Below, piece after piece: positions 41,676-50,444 of a stretch of DNA of 64,000 nucleotides; within the stretch, counting starts at the first letter, position 1; every line of letters begins with the position of its first letter. The notes under the pieces are model-generated. The model was not told the origin of the DNA. It did not search any database and was given only the letters and a program-made list of their open reading frames with translations. Origin of the DNA: CAWATZ01 sp963784995 (GTDB lineage Bacteria; Planctomycetota; Planctomycetia; Gemmatales; Gemmataceae); assembly GCA_963784995.1 (NCBI GenBank), contig CAWATZ010000024.1, forward strand, positions 248,001-312,000. The letters run 5' to 3'. The translations under genes were made by a program, and so were the position numbers.

Positions 41676-42911
41676 TCAAGCAGACGCTTTCTTGAGGATG
41701 GCAAGTAAGCGGCCAGCGACAATGCGCTCCTCGCCCTCTTGCAGCGTCAGGACGGAGATCAGGATGCCCTTGTCGCCGGTGCCGCTGACCCGGCCGATCA
41801 GGATGGGCGGATCGCCCTGGGCCAGCTGCTCGGCGGCCTGGGCCCGCGTCAGCTTGACGCGCTGCTCATCCCACGACAGGATCAGGTGCGGAACGTGGTT
41901 GGCGATCGGCGGCACGATCCGCTCGCACTGAAGCGTCGGGATGTCCTTGACCGCCTGCTCGATGACGCCGATCCGGTGTTCCCAGGCGCGCCATTCCGCT
42001 TTGTGGTCCAGCCGGAGGAAGCGCTCCACGGCGACCGCCAGCGCCACCATGTCTTCCTTGCTGACCTTCATCATGCGGCCGATGGTGCCGCAGTGAGGGT
42101 TGGCATTGCGTTTGGCGGCCTCGATCAAGTCCTTGCGGCCCAGCAGCAAGCCGGTGTCGTTGGGTCCGCGGATGGCCTTGCCGCCGCTGAAGGCGACCAG
42201 GTCAAAGCCCACCCGGTTGTACTCCGACAGATGCGCAACCGGAGGCGTGTCGGCGGCCGCATCCAGCAGGGCCGGCAGCTTGTGCCGGCGGGCCAGGTCG
42301 ATCCACTCGGCCTTCTTGATGCGCCCCTGGGGCTCGGCCACGTTCATGAAGAACAGCAGGGCCGTCCGCTCGTTGACGGCCCGGTTGACGTCGTCCGCGG
42401 TTTGCACTTCGACCAACTTGACGCCCACGTCGGTCAGTTGGTTGTCGTAACAGGAGTGGTGCGCTTTCTGGAGGATCACCTCGTTCTTCATCCCCGTGGT
42501 ATCGGGCAGCCGTGGAATCAGGTCCTTGTCCCCGCGGGTGACGACCGCGGCGGTGCCGAGCAGCAAGGCTCCGGCCGCCCCCGTGGTGACCATCGCCGCT
42601 TCCACGCCCACCAGTTTGGCGATCTTTGCACCGACCTTGTCCTGGAGGTCCAGGAGGTTGACGAAATGGCGTGATGCTTCCTGCCAGGCCGCGACGACCT
42701 CGGGCGGCATCACCGAGCCGCCCAGGATGGTGACCGTACCAATGGCGTTGATCACGCGCTGGACGCCGAGCGCCTCGTAAACGCCCGCCTGGCCGGGTGC
42801 AGCCCCGGCCGCGTCAGTGCTGTCCGACGCCAGGACACCTCCCAGGGTGACCCCCGCACTCGCCTGGAGCATCCGCCGGCGTGTCATCTTGCCCTTGCCT
42901 TTCGCGCTCAT
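41676..42911 (-). CDS. SelA-like PLP-dependent protein with a Tat-type signal
   Basis: The protein has 411 residues. It begins MSAKGKGKMTRRRMLQASAG, a twin-arginine-like leader followed by a hydrophobic stretch, which is unusual for this enzyme fold. The rest matches the SelA/DgaE (D-glucosaminate-6-phosphate ammonia-lyase-like) family of fold-type I PLP enzymes: VINAIGTVTILGGSVMPPEV at the start of the fold, TTGAAGALLLGTAA, and the likely PLP lysine in AFSGGKAIRGPNDTGLLLGR. The substrate is unknown; family members act on amino sugars or seryl-tRNA, but neither is supported by context. It converges on the Gly-rich protein gene and is followed on its strand by no other gene. Confidence 0.82.
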   Translation of the reverse strand: MSAKGKGKMTRRRMLQASAGVTLGGVLASDSTDAAGAAPGQAGVYEALGVQRVINAIGTVTILGGSVMPPEVVAAWQEASRHFVNLLDLQDKVGAKIAKLVGVEAAMVTTGAAGALLLGTAAVVTRGDKDLIPRLPDTTGMKNEVILQKAHHSCYDNQLTDVGVKLVEVQTADDVNRAVNERTALLFFMNVAEPQGRIKKAEWIDLARRHKLPALLDAAADTPPVAHLSEYNRVGFDLVAFSGGKAIRGPNDTGLLLGRKDLIEAAKRNANPHCGTIGRMMKVSKEDMVALAVAVERFLRLDHKAEWRAWEHRIGVIEQAVKDIPTLQCERIVPPIANHVPHLILSWDEQRVKLTRAQAAEQLAQGDPPILIGRVSGTGDKGILISVLTLQEGEERIVAGRLLAILKKASA

Positions 42912-43010
42912 GGGCTGTCTCCCGTCAGGCTTGGTAATTCAATTCCGTTCTGCAAGGAATTGCAAGCGGCTGCAATTCCCAGCGGGGGGAAGGGAGAAGA
43001 GTGCCTCGCC

Positions 43011-43862
43011 TCAACCCTCATTCCCTTCCTGCCGGAGCAGCTCGTCGTCGTAGCCTTCTTCGAGCTTCCGGACGGTGCGGGCCAGCTCTTCGTCCTGCTC
43101 CACGATGCGCGAGACCTGCAGCTCCCAGTCGGTGCTCTCGGCCCGCAAGGCCTGCAGGTCGAGTGGCAACTTCAGGATCTTGGCCAGGCGGCGCGTGACT
43201 GCCTCGATGCTCATCGGGTTGCGACCCTGCAAGTAGCCGGGGATCTCCGCCACCAGGGACGTCATCTCCAGCCCGGCCGCCGGCGCCTGGGTCAGCAGAT
43301 AGCTGGTGAACGAGCCTGGACCCTCGTACCGGGTCCGGCGCATGCCGTATTGCTCCATTTCCGGCAGCAGCTTGGGGTCCGAGCAGGTCACGTACAACCG
43401 GGGCTCGCGGGTGTGCGGCACCGAGCCGCCGAAGGAACCGACGAACAGGATGCGCTTCACGCCCACCCGGTGAGCCAGCTCGAGAATACACTCGCCAAAG
43501 CCACGCCAGGCGAGGTTCGGCTCTTTCCCCAGGAACAGGACGACGTTGGCCGGTTCGTGGCAGTAGAAGGTATTCGTTGGCATTTCCAGCGACGTGACCT
43601 GGCCGTCCGCGATCTTGATCGTGGGACGGAACAGGGTGACCAGTTCCATCGCACCGGGGAAGTTGTAGATGTAGAACGGCTCCGGATCGATCTCGGCAAT
43701 GCTCCGGGCGCCCAGAAGATCGACCAGCCGGCGAACAGTCCCGGTGGACACGTCGCCGCCGTCCATCCAGCCGCTCAGGGCCAGGACCAGGGTGGCGCGG
43801 TTGAGAACAGGGGATTGCTTGATCTGGAGAGTTGCGCTCTTGTTTGTAGTCATAATGGGCAT
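43011..43862 (-). CDS. PAC2-family protein
   Basis: The protein has 283 residues from the ATG at 43862 (MPIMTTNKSATLQ); a GTG six codons upstream and an ATG three codons downstream are other possible starts. It matches the PAC2 family (proteasome-assembly-chaperone-like): ATLVLALSGWMDGGDVS, YNFPGAMELVTLFRP, VLFLGKEPNLAW and VGVKRILFVGSFGGSVPHTR. In bacteria these proteins are widespread, cytoplasmic and of unknown function. The C-terminal 60 residues form a charged helix (ARTVRKLEEGYDDELL). It lies about 50 bases upstream of the GDPD stop on the same strand and 100 bases beyond the SelA-like gene start. Confidence 0.85.
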   Translation of the reverse strand: MPIMTTNKSATLQIKQSPVLNRATLVLALSGWMDGGDVSTGTVRRLVDLLGARSIAEIDPEPFYIYNFPGAMELVTLFRPTIKIADGQVTSLEMPTNTFYCHEPANVVLFLGKEPNLAWRGFGECILELAHRVGVKRILFVGSFGGSVPHTREPRLYVTCSDPKLLPEMEQYGMRRTRYEGPGSFTSYLLTQAPAAGLEMTSLVAEIPGYLQGRNPMSIEAVTRRLAKILKLPLDLQALRAESTDWELQVSRIVEQDEELARTVRKLEEGYDDELLRQEGNEG

Positions 43863-43911
43863 TGTACGTTCGAGAGACACCTGAGCGTTCCTTGTGGTGT
43901 CTCCGTTCCCT

Positions 43912-44757
43912 TTACTTCCCCGGTCCCGCGATCTCAGCCAGCGTCATGCGCAGCTGGGCGGGATTCTCGCTGGACAGCGATTCGGGCTGGTAGCGCAACA
44001 GCGGCAGCACCTCATCCTTCTTTCCGGACCCCGCACCCAGGTGCAACTTCAAGCCGAGCTTGCGCACCCGCGGGACCAGGTCCTTGTCTTCCAGCCAGCG
44101 CGGCCAGAGCCGGATCATCGGCACCCCGGCCTCCTTGAAGCTCTCGAGCGACTCCACCGTGGGGACCAGGCCGACTTGCCGGGCCTCCGGCAGCAGTTTG
44201 CGGAACTGCCTGGCGTGTTCCAGGGTGCGAATGCCCAGGACGGTCCGCCTGGGCTCGCCGTGTTTGCGGACCTGGGCCGCGATCTTGACCGCGTACTCCT
44301 CGCCGGTTTCCTTCAGGTCGAGCATCACGTCAATCTTCCCCTTGCACCGTTCGAGCAATTCACGCAGGGTGGGGACCCGTTCGGTCTTGAACTTCGGATC
44401 AAACCAGCTGCCGGAGTCCAGCTCCTTCAGCTGGGCCAGCGTTTTCTCGCTCACCTTGCCCTTTCCCGTCGTGGTCCGGTCGAGGTCGGCGTCGTGCAAA
44501 CAGATCAGGACACCATCGCGTGTGGTGCGGACGTCCGTCTCGGTGACCGTGGCCCCGACGTCAATGGCCCGCTGGCAGCTGGCCAGCGTGTTCTCGGGAC
44601 GGTCCGCACTGGAGCCGCGATGCGCGATGATCTCGCGGACCTTGCGGGCGGCCTGGGCCGTGGTGTCCGGCTCCCGTGCCGGGACGTGCGTCAGCAAAGC
44701 GCCCAGGAACGCCAAAGCGCAAACACTGCTCAACGAGAGGAACAAGCGGTCTTGCAT
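43912..44757 (-). CDS. Secreted glycerophosphodiester phosphodiesterase
   Basis: The protein has 281 residues. GAGGAGATTT upstream of the ATG fixes the start (MQDRLFLSLSSVCALAFLGALL), followed by a signal peptide ending near THVPA. The GDPD motifs are all present: HRGSSADRPENT (general acid His and metal Glu), TETDVRTT, CLHDADLDRTT. The enzyme hydrolyses glycerophosphodiesters to glycerol-3-phosphate and alcohol, using a metal ion, in the periplasm. It is the first gene of a minus-strand pair with the PAC2 gene and is divergent from the second exporter operon. Confidence 0.9.
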   Translation of the reverse strand: MQDRLFLSLSSVCALAFLGALLTHVPAREPDTTAQAARKVREIIAHRGSSADRPENTLASCQRAIDVGATVTETDVRTTRDGVLICLHDADLDRTTTGKGKVSEKTLAQLKELDSGSWFDPKFKTERVPTLRELLERCKGKIDVMLDLKETGEEYAVKIAAQVRKHGEPRRTVLGIRTLEHARQFRKLLPEARQVGLVPTVESLESFKEAGVPMIRLWPRWLEDKDLVPRVRKLGLKLHLGAGSGKKDEVLPLLRYQPESLSSENPAQLRMTLAEIAGPGK

Positions 44758-45067
44758 CAGGAAATCTCCTCGCCGGCGGCCGGCGTCGGTGCGATTGCTC
44801 AGAAGAGGAAGTCGAGGCCATTGTAGGCGCGAAACCTTGCCGTTCAATCCTCCGCGGAGGATTCTGCCGGCAGCGATCGCTCCGGCCTGCCCAAACCCGG
44901 CAAACGACCCAGTTTCTCCTTTACCAGAGTGTATCCTTGTGCTATCAACTGAAAGTAGTCGGCACACGGAGCGTGTGGGCTACTTTCTCCTGCTGCTCGC
45001 ATAAAATGAGGAATGTTCCCCCAGGAAAGCCAAACGAGACCGCTCCAAGAACCGAAAGGCAACAGCC
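44758..45067. promoter_or_regulatory. Divergent intergenic region upstream of the second exporter operon
   Basis: About 310 bases separate the GDPD and DevB-like starts and must serve as promoters for both. It contains CTCCGCGGAG, a perfect 10-base palindrome near 44851-44861, and CATAAAATG near 45000-45008, which could be a -10 box for the plus strand. I see no convincing -35 box and no coding frame. Confidence 0.35.
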
Positions 45068-46309
45068 GTGTCAGTCTCAGAAGTTCCTGCCAGGGAAGCG
45101 AACGCTCTCCAACAGGGATCGCAACGGGAGAAGATACGGAAAAAGCCCCGCCGGCGCGTCCTGCGAAACGCCCTGCTGCTGCTGGCACTGGCCCTCGTCT
45201 TCGCGGGAGGTTTTCTGACCGCCAACTATACCGGGACGACCTTTTTGCCGGGCCAGCACCAACCCAGCGAGGAACGCCGCTCCCATCCGGAGAGGGCGGA
45301 GACGGACGTTGTCGCTCTGGGGAGGCTGGAACCGGAGGGCGGCGTCGTTCGCTTGGGAGGGCCGATGGGCGATCGGCTGGCGCGCGTTCTGGTGGAAGCG
45401 GGACAGGAGGCCACGCAGGGCCAGGAGCTGGCTTACCTGGAAAGCTACTCGGATCGGCTGGCCGAGAAAAACCTGGTCGCCAGCCAGCTCCAGGAGGCCA
45501 CCGCTCGACGCAAGACGATCCAGGCCAGCTCGGCAGTCCTGGTGGAGCAGGCCCGGCTGCGGATCAAGCAGATCAAGGAAGAGGGCCCCCTGACCATCCG
45601 CGCTCAGGAAGCCAAGGTTCGCCTGGTCGAGGCCCAGCTGGAGACGGCGAACAAGGAGCTGACCCGGCTGAAGAATTCGGCACCCAGCATCGTGTCGGAG
45701 CAGCAGATGAACCTGCAGACCCTCGCCGTGCGAACGGCCGAGGAGGAATTAGCCGGCGGCCGGGCCCTGCTGAACAAGGCACGGACCGAGTATCAGCTCG
45801 GCCTGGAGTCGGCCCAGCTGCAGCTCCAGAGCGCCGAGGCCGAAGCGGCCCGCACCCTGGAGGAAGTCCCCATCGCTTCGCTGGAGAAGAAGCTGGCCCT
45901 GGCCGAGGCCGGCTTGCAGCGAACCATCATCCGGGCCCCGCGCGACGGCACCATCCTGAAAGTCCTCGCCCACGCCGGCGAAACCGTTGGCACGCAGCCC
46001 ATTCTGCAGATGGGCGATACCCGGCAAATGTTCGCCATCGCCGAGGTGTACGAAACCGATCGCAGCCGGGTCCACGAGGGGAGCCGGGCCACGGTCACCA
46101 GCCCTGCCCTGCCCCACCCGCTGACCGGCAGCGTCGTCTTCGTCGGTTCGGTCATCGCCCGCAACCACGTCTTCGACCTGAATCCGACCGCGGACGTGGA
46201 TCGCCGGGTGGTCGAGGTCAAGGTCCGCCTCGATCCGAGCAAGGTCGCGGCCGAGTACGTCAACATGCAGGTCACCGTCACCATTACCCCGGACAGGTCG
46301 CCGCCATGA
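45068..46309 (+). CDS. devB: DevB-like membrane fusion protein of the second ABC exporter
   Basis: The protein has 413 residues (GTG start, MSVSEVPAREAN). A basic cytoplasmic tail and one membrane helix (LLLLALALVFAGGFLTANY) lead into a lipoyl half-motif (GRLEPEGGVVRLGGP), a long coiled coil (residues about 110-280), the second half (IIRAPRDGTILKVLAHAGET) and a beta-barrel domain (MFAIAEVYETDRSRVHEGS). This matches the DevB family of adaptors for DevCA pumps. Its stop overlaps the ATG of the next permease gene (ATGA), so the two are translationally coupled. Export substrate unknown. Confidence 0.88.
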   Translation: MSVSEVPAREANALQQGSQREKIRKKPRRRVLRNALLLLALALVFAGGFLTANYTGTTFLPGQHQPSEERRSHPERAETDVVALGRLEPEGGVVRLGGPMGDRLARVLVEAGQEATQGQELAYLESYSDRLAEKNLVASQLQEATARRKTIQASSAVLVEQARLRIKQIKEEGPLTIRAQEAKVRLVEAQLETANKELTRLKNSAPSIVSEQQMNLQTLAVRTAEEELAGGRALLNKARTEYQLGLESAQLQLQSAEAEAARTLEEVPIASLEKKLALAEAGLQRTIIRAPRDGTILKVLAHAGETVGTQPILQMGDTRQMFAIAEVYETDRSRVHEGSRATVTSPALPHPLTGSVVFVGSVIARNHVFDLNPTADVDRRVVEVKVRLDPSKVAAEYVNMQVTVTITPDRSPP

Positions 46310-47445
46310 AGACGCCCCTGGCCTGGCTGCAGTTGACCCACCAGCGCACCCGGACGGCCGTCGCCGTGGCCGGGGTCGCTTTCGCGATCATCCTGATCTT
46401 CATGCAGCTGGGCTTCTATGGAGCGGTCGAGGCCACCGCCACCCTGTTCTACGACAAGCTGGATTTCGATCTGCTCCTGGTGTCGCCGCGTTACGTGAAC
46501 TTGAACCAGGCCAGCGCCTTTCCCCGTCGGCAGATGTACCAGGCCCGGGACGTGCCCGAGGTCGAGAACGTCCTGCCGGTTTACGTCGGCTTTCAATTCT
46601 GGCTCAGCCCCGAGCCGAACCCCGCAAACCGGTCCCGGCGGCAGGTCCTGGTCATTGGCGTTCGGCCTGACGACCCGGTCTTTTCCGTCCCCGCGCTGGA
46701 GCGGCACCTGGCCGCACTGCGAAAACCAAATACGGTACTGACGGACACTCTTTCCCGGGACATCCTTGGACCGAGAGGGCCAGGGGTTGTTACCGAGCTG
46801 GGCAGTACCCAGGTCGAGGTCGTCGCGGAGGTCACACTCGGCACCGGTTTTGGAGCGGACGGCCTGGTGCTGGTCAGCGCCGAAACCTTCGCGCGCGTCT
46901 GCAGCCGACCCCTGAGCATGGTGTCGCTGGGATTGATTCAGCTGCGGCCGGGGACCGACCCGCGCGTCGTGACGGACAGGCTGCGCCAGCTGCTGCCGTC
47001 CGACGTGCAGGTGTTCCCGCGGGCGGAGGTGGTGGCCCGCGAGAAGCATTACTGGGTGAGCACCACCTCGGTTGGCCTGATGTTTCAATTCGGCGTCGCC
47101 GTGGCCCTGATCGCCGGGATGGTCTTCATTTACCAGGTGATTTCCAGCGACGTCCGCAAGCACTACGCGGAGTATGCCACCCTGAAAGCGATCGGCTATC
47201 GCAAGAGTTTCCTGTCCGGGGTGATCATGCAGCAAGCCCTCTTCCTGGCCGTGCTGGGCTACGTCCCGGCCCTGCTCGTGTCGCTCGCTCTCTACGATCT
47301 GACCCGGCGGGCGGCCGTGATTCCGATCTGGATGAACGCGGGACGGATCATCCTGGTGCTGGTCCTGGCACTGGGCACTTGCTCGATCTCGGGCCTGTTA
47401 TGCTTGCGGAAAGTGCATTCAGCTGACCCCGCGGACCTGTTCTGA
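46306..47445 (+). CDS. devC: DevC-like permease 1
   Basis: The protein has 379 residues. One N-terminal membrane helix (TAVAVAGVAFAIILIFMQLG), a periplasmic domain of about 220 residues with FPRRQMYQARDVPEV, then three C-terminal helices (LMFQFGVAVALIAGMVFIYQ, ILVLVLALGTCSISGLLCL among them). YAEYATLKAIGYRKSFLSGV matches the DevC/FtsX coupling region. It overlaps the DevB stop and is followed after one base by a paralogous permease, so the pump may be a heterodimer of two DevC proteins. Confidence 0.88.
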   Translation: MKTPLAWLQLTHQRTRTAVAVAGVAFAIILIFMQLGFYGAVEATATLFYDKLDFDLLLVSPRYVNLNQASAFPRRQMYQARDVPEVENVLPVYVGFQFWLSPEPNPANRSRRQVLVIGVRPDDPVFSVPALERHLAALRKPNTVLTDTLSRDILGPRGPGVVTELGSTQVEVVAEVTLGTGFGADGLVLVSAETFARVCSRPLSMVSLGLIQLRPGTDPRVVTDRLRQLLPSDVQVFPRAEVVAREKHYWVSTTSVGLMFQFGVAVALIAGMVFIYQVISSDVRKHYAEYATLKAIGYRKSFLSGVIMQQALFLAVLGYVPALLVSLALYDLTRRAAVIPIWMNAGRIILVLVLALGTCSISGLLCLRKVHSADPADLF

Positions 47446-47446
47446 G

Positions 47447-48664
47447 ATGAGCGACTTCTTCCGAGTCCCCCTGGCCTGGCTGAATCTCGTCCACGAGAAG
47501 CGGCGGTTTGCCATCTCCCTGGGAGGAATCTGTTTCGCGGTGCTGCTGATGTTCATGGAGTACGGCTTCTGGAATGCGATCTTCGACAGTGCCGTGGCGG
47601 TGTTGCGGCAGCTGGACGCCGACCTGATCCTGACAAGCAAGGCCCGCTATTCCCTGGTGGTGAGCCACCGCTTTCCGCGGGGCCGGCTCTACCAGGCCCG
47701 GGCGGTCAAGGGGGTGCTGTCGGCCCGGCCCCTCTACGTCGAGTATCACCGCTCGGAGTGGAAGAACCCCGAGGCAGCGGCGCCCGCTAACGCCCCGGTC
47801 CGGCCCATCCGGGTGCTGGCGTTCGACCCGGACCATACCGTCCTGCGCCTCCGGTCGGTCAACGACCAGCTCGACAAGTTGCGCCTGCCCGACACAGCCC
47901 TGATCGACGTGGACTCGAAGCGCGAATACGGCCGGCTCACCCCGGGGACCGAACGCGAACTGGCCAACCGCTTGATCCGCGTGGTCGGCACGTTCCGGCT
48001 GGGCACCGACTTCGCCACCAACGGCAACGTGATTGTGAGCGACGTCACCTTTGCCCGGCTCTTTCCCGGTCGAGATTTGTCGGGGACAGGCACGGCCGGT
48101 GCCACGGAAGAACAGCCCCGACCCGACCCACTCAGTGTTGTCGATCTCGGTATCATCAAGGTGAGCCCGGAAGCGGATCGGCTCCGGGTCAGGGCGGCCC
48201 TGCAGGCCGCCTTGCCCGGAGACGTGGCTGTGTTCACCCTGGACGAGTACGTTCAGCAAGAAATGAACTTCTGGGCGACGGTGAGCCCGATTGGTTTCGT
48301 GTTCGGCCTGGGCATGGTGATGGGGTTTGTCATTGGCGCGGTCATTTGCTACCAGATCCTCTCCGCCGACGTGGACGATCACCTCGCGGAGTACGCCACG
48401 CTCAAGGGCATTGGCTACCGCAATCGGTTCCTGACGCAAGTGGTGCTGCAGGAGGCCCTGCTGCTCTCCATCCTCGGCTTCATCCCGGGATTGTTCCTGG
48501 GCTGGCTGCTTTACGCGGGCGTCTGGCGCTGGACCGGGTTGCCCCTCGATCTGACGCTGGCGCGCAGCAGTTTGATCCTGGTGCTGACGGTAGCGATGTG
48601 CGTGCTGTCCGGAATCATCGCCGTGCAGCGCGTGAAGTCGGCCGACCCGGCGGAGGTGTTCTAA
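47447..48664 (+). CDS. devC: DevC-like permease 2
   Basis: The protein has 405 residues, a paralogue of the preceding permease: same topology, same LAWLxL start, FPRGRLYQARAVKG, and LAEYATLKGIGYRNRFLTQV at the coupling region. It is about 26 residues longer, partly from a short palindromic insertion at 48079-48122 (encoding SGTGTAGATEEQP) in its periplasmic domain. Its stop TAA overlaps an ATG at 48664 that begins a 28-codon frame, the probable remains of the original coupled start of the ATPase gene. Two different DevC genes in one operon are less common than one. Confidence 0.87.
   Translation: MSDFFRVPLAWLNLVHEKRRFAISLGGICFAVLLMFMEYGFWNAIFDSAVAVLRQLDADLILTSKARYSLVVSHRFPRGRLYQARAVKGVLSARPLYVEYHRSEWKNPEAAAPANAPVRPIRVLAFDPDHTVLRLRSVNDQLDKLRLPDTALIDVDSKREYGRLTPGTERELANRLIRVVGTFRLGTDFATNGNVIVSDVTFARLFPGRDLSGTGTAGATEEQPRPDPLSVVDLGIIKVSPEADRLRVRAALQAALPGDVAVFTLDEYVQQEMNFWATVSPIGFVFGLGMVMGFVIGAVICYQILSADVDDHLAEYATLKGIGYRNRFLTQVVLQEALLLSILGFIPGLFLGWLLYAGVWRWTGLPLDLTLARSSLILVLTVAMCVLSGIIAVQRVKSADPAEVF
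48079..48122. repeat. Short palindromic element in frame in permease 2
   Basis: GTCGGGG at the left pairs with CCCCGAC at the right, and an inner GGCAC/GTGCC pair surrounds GGCCG. The encoded SGTGTAGATEEQPRPDP is low-complexity and lies in a loop of the periplasmic domain; permease 1 lacks a matching stretch. The element is short and imperfect, so I hold this call loosely. Confidence 0.5.
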
Positions 48665-48678
48665 TGGCAGAGGAAGAC

Positions 48679-48826
48679 AATTCCCCACGTCCTACGGACA
48701 CGGAGCTTCGCCGCACGACAGGAACGCTAATCTGCGCTAATCTTCGCTAATAGAAGGAAGGAAAGCCGGTATCCGATTAGTGTGGATCAGCGTTGATTAG
48801 TGTTCCGATCTCCGTGGGGAATTATT
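48679..48826. repeat. Imperfect palindromic element before the ATPase gene, with a remnant coupled start
   Basis: AATTCCCCACG (48680-48690) pairs with CGTGGGGAATT (near 48813-48823). Inside, GGAACGCTAATCTGCGCTAA pairs imperfectly with the segment ending GTTGATTAGTGTTCC. An ATG at 48664 overlapping the permease 2 stop opens a 28-codon frame (MAEEDNSPRPTD...) that ends inside the element at 48750. The arrangement looks like a repeat inserted just after the old start codon of the downstream ATPase. Confidence 0.7.
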
Positions 48827-48827
48827 T

Positions 48828-49886
48828 GTGGAACCGATCATCAAGGTGACTGGCCTCAACCACTGGTTTGGCGAGGGTCAAGCTCGCAACCAGGTCCTGT
48901 TCAACGTTCATTTGCAGGTCTGGCCCGGTCAGATCTTGATCCTGACCGGCCCCTCCGGGGCCGGCAAGACAACGCTCTTGACCCTGATCGGGGCGCTCCG
49001 TTCCCTCCAGGACGGCAGCGTGGAAGTGCTGGGACATGAGCTGGCCGGGATGGACCCCGAGGAACTGCCGGACGTCCGGGAGGACATCGGCTTCATCTTC
49101 CAGGCGCACAACCTGTTCGCCTCGCTGACCGCGCTGCAGACCGTCATCATGGCCCTGGAACTGAAATCCTATCCGCGTGGCGAAAGACGGCGGCGCGCGA
49201 CGGAAGTGCTGACGAGCCTGGGACTGGGCCCGTATCTGCATCAGAAGCCCGGGACCCTGTCCGGTGGCCAGAAGCAGCGTGTCGCCATTGCCCGGGCGCT
49301 GGCCAACCGGCCCCGGCTGATCCTCGCGGACGAGCCCACCGCCGCTCTCGACGAGAAGACCGGCCGGGCGGTTGTGAGCTTGCTGCAGCAGCTGGCCCGC
49401 GAGGAAGGCTGCACCACCCTGATGGTGTCCCATGAACCGCGCATCTTTGACGTGGCCGACCGCCTGATCACCATGGAGAGCGGCCGGATCACCTCGGACG
49501 TCTGGGTCTGGGAGTCGATGACCGTTCTGGCCTTGCTCGGCAAGTATCCGGACTTCGCTCCGCTGCCCCCGGACGTTCTTTCCGGAGTGGCGGCAAAGAT
49601 GGTGGAGGAAAAACACCCGGCCGGCTCGATCATCTTCCGGCAGGGTGACGTGGGCAATCGCTTTTACCTGATCCGGAAGGGAAGCGTCGAGGTGATCGTG
49701 AACGAGGGGGGTGAGGAATTGCTCAGGGGCACGCTGAAGGCCGGGGAGTTTTTCGGCGAAACGTCCTTGCTCACGGGCCAACCGCGGAGCGCAACCGTGC
49801 GTGCCCGGGAGGAAGTTGAGCTATTTGTCCTGGACAGGGCCGATTTCCACGCGGCGCTGGCGGCACGGAGCCGGACCGGGCTCTGA
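48828..49886 (+). CDS. devA: DevA-like ABC ATPase fused to a cyclic-nucleotide-binding domain
   Basis: The protein has 352 residues from GTG (MEPIIKVTGLNHWFGEG). Residues 1-225 are a complete DevA/LolD-type ATPase: Walker A GPSGAGKTT, FIFQAHNLFASLTA, signature LSGGQKQRVAIA, Walker B LILADEPTAALD, VSHE. Residues about 245-345 are a cNMP-binding domain (ASGSIIFRQGD-like: HPAGSIIFRQGD, NRFYLIRKGSVEVIV, GEFFGETSLLTGQPRSATVR), which matches the CRP/PKA fold including the phosphate-binding FGE...RSA segment. This fusion suggests direct control of the exporter by a cyclic nucleotide or related ligand. The weak GTG start follows a palindromic element that may have replaced the original coupled start. 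Confidence 0.88.
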   Translation: MEPIIKVTGLNHWFGEGQARNQVLFNVHLQVWPGQILILTGPSGAGKTTLLTLIGALRSLQDGSVEVLGHELAGMDPEELPDVREDIGFIFQAHNLFASLTALQTVIMALELKSYPRGERRRRATEVLTSLGLGPYLHQKPGTLSGGQKQRVAIARALANRPRLILADEPTAALDEKTGRAVVSLLQQLAREEGCTTLMVSHEPRIFDVADRLITMESGRITSDVWVWESMTVLALLGKYPDFAPLPPDVLSGVAAKMVEEKHPAGSIIFRQGDVGNRFYLIRKGSVEVIVNEGGEELLRGTLKAGEFFGETSLLTGQPRSATVRAREEVELFVLDRADFHAALAARSRTGL

Positions 49887-49959
49887 GAAGAACGAATGGC
49901 ACAGGACTTGCTCTGTTGCATATTAGAGCAGGGAAGAGGCAACAGTGAGGAGGTGTATT

Positions 49960-50318
49960 ATGTGCAAGTTCCTGATGTTGTCCGTGGTCGCCGGGTGCTC
50001 TTGTTCCTGGCGCCGGCCGGTCGGGCAGACGCCAGCTGGCTGAGCCAGACGCTGCACGCGCTGACGAACCCGCCGCCTCCGGCCTATTATTACCCGCCTC
50101 CCGGTTACAATTACGCTGCCCCGGGGTCCTATCCGCCGGCATATGGCTACACTTACCCCTACTCGGCCTATCCGCAGGGGTATGGCTCCTACCCGGCTCC
50201 CTATGCCGTGCCTCAGTCGCCTTACGCCTATGGCAACCCCTATTACCGCTCCTATTTCAACGATCCGCAGTGGCAGCACGACTGGCACGAGTGGATGGAG
50301 CATCATCCCTACCGTTGA
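49960..50318 (+). pseudogene. Small secreted Tyr/Pro-rich protein, frame-broken in the signal peptide
   Basis: AGGAGGTG lies just before the ATG (MCKFLMLSVVAG). One G is missing from a GGG run near 49994; restoring it gives a good signal peptide (MCKFLMLSVVAGVLLFLAPA, then GRADA) and a mature part rich in Tyr and Pro (NPPPPAYYYPPPGYNYAAPG and repeats of YPP/YGS), 119 residues in total. Such Tyr/Pro-rich small exported proteins are common in planctomycetes, with unknown function. It ends at a strong terminator. Confidence 0.65.
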
Positions 50319-50338
50319 GGCTCCCTTTTCGGAAAGCG

Positions 50339-50376
50339 GAGACCGCCGGAGCATGCTCCGGCGGTCTCTTGTTTTT
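50339..50376 (+). terminator. Rho-independent terminator
   Basis: A perfect 30-base palindrome (GAGACCGCCGGAGC and its complement around ATGC-type centre) is followed by TTGTTTTT. It lies 21 bases past the stop of the small secreted protein gene and ends the exporter region. Confidence 0.92.
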
Positions 50377-50444
50377 GGGACGGCTGAACACTGATCCATA
50401 CAATAGGCGTTGTTGCCTTCCCGATCCTGACCCTGAGCAATTTC

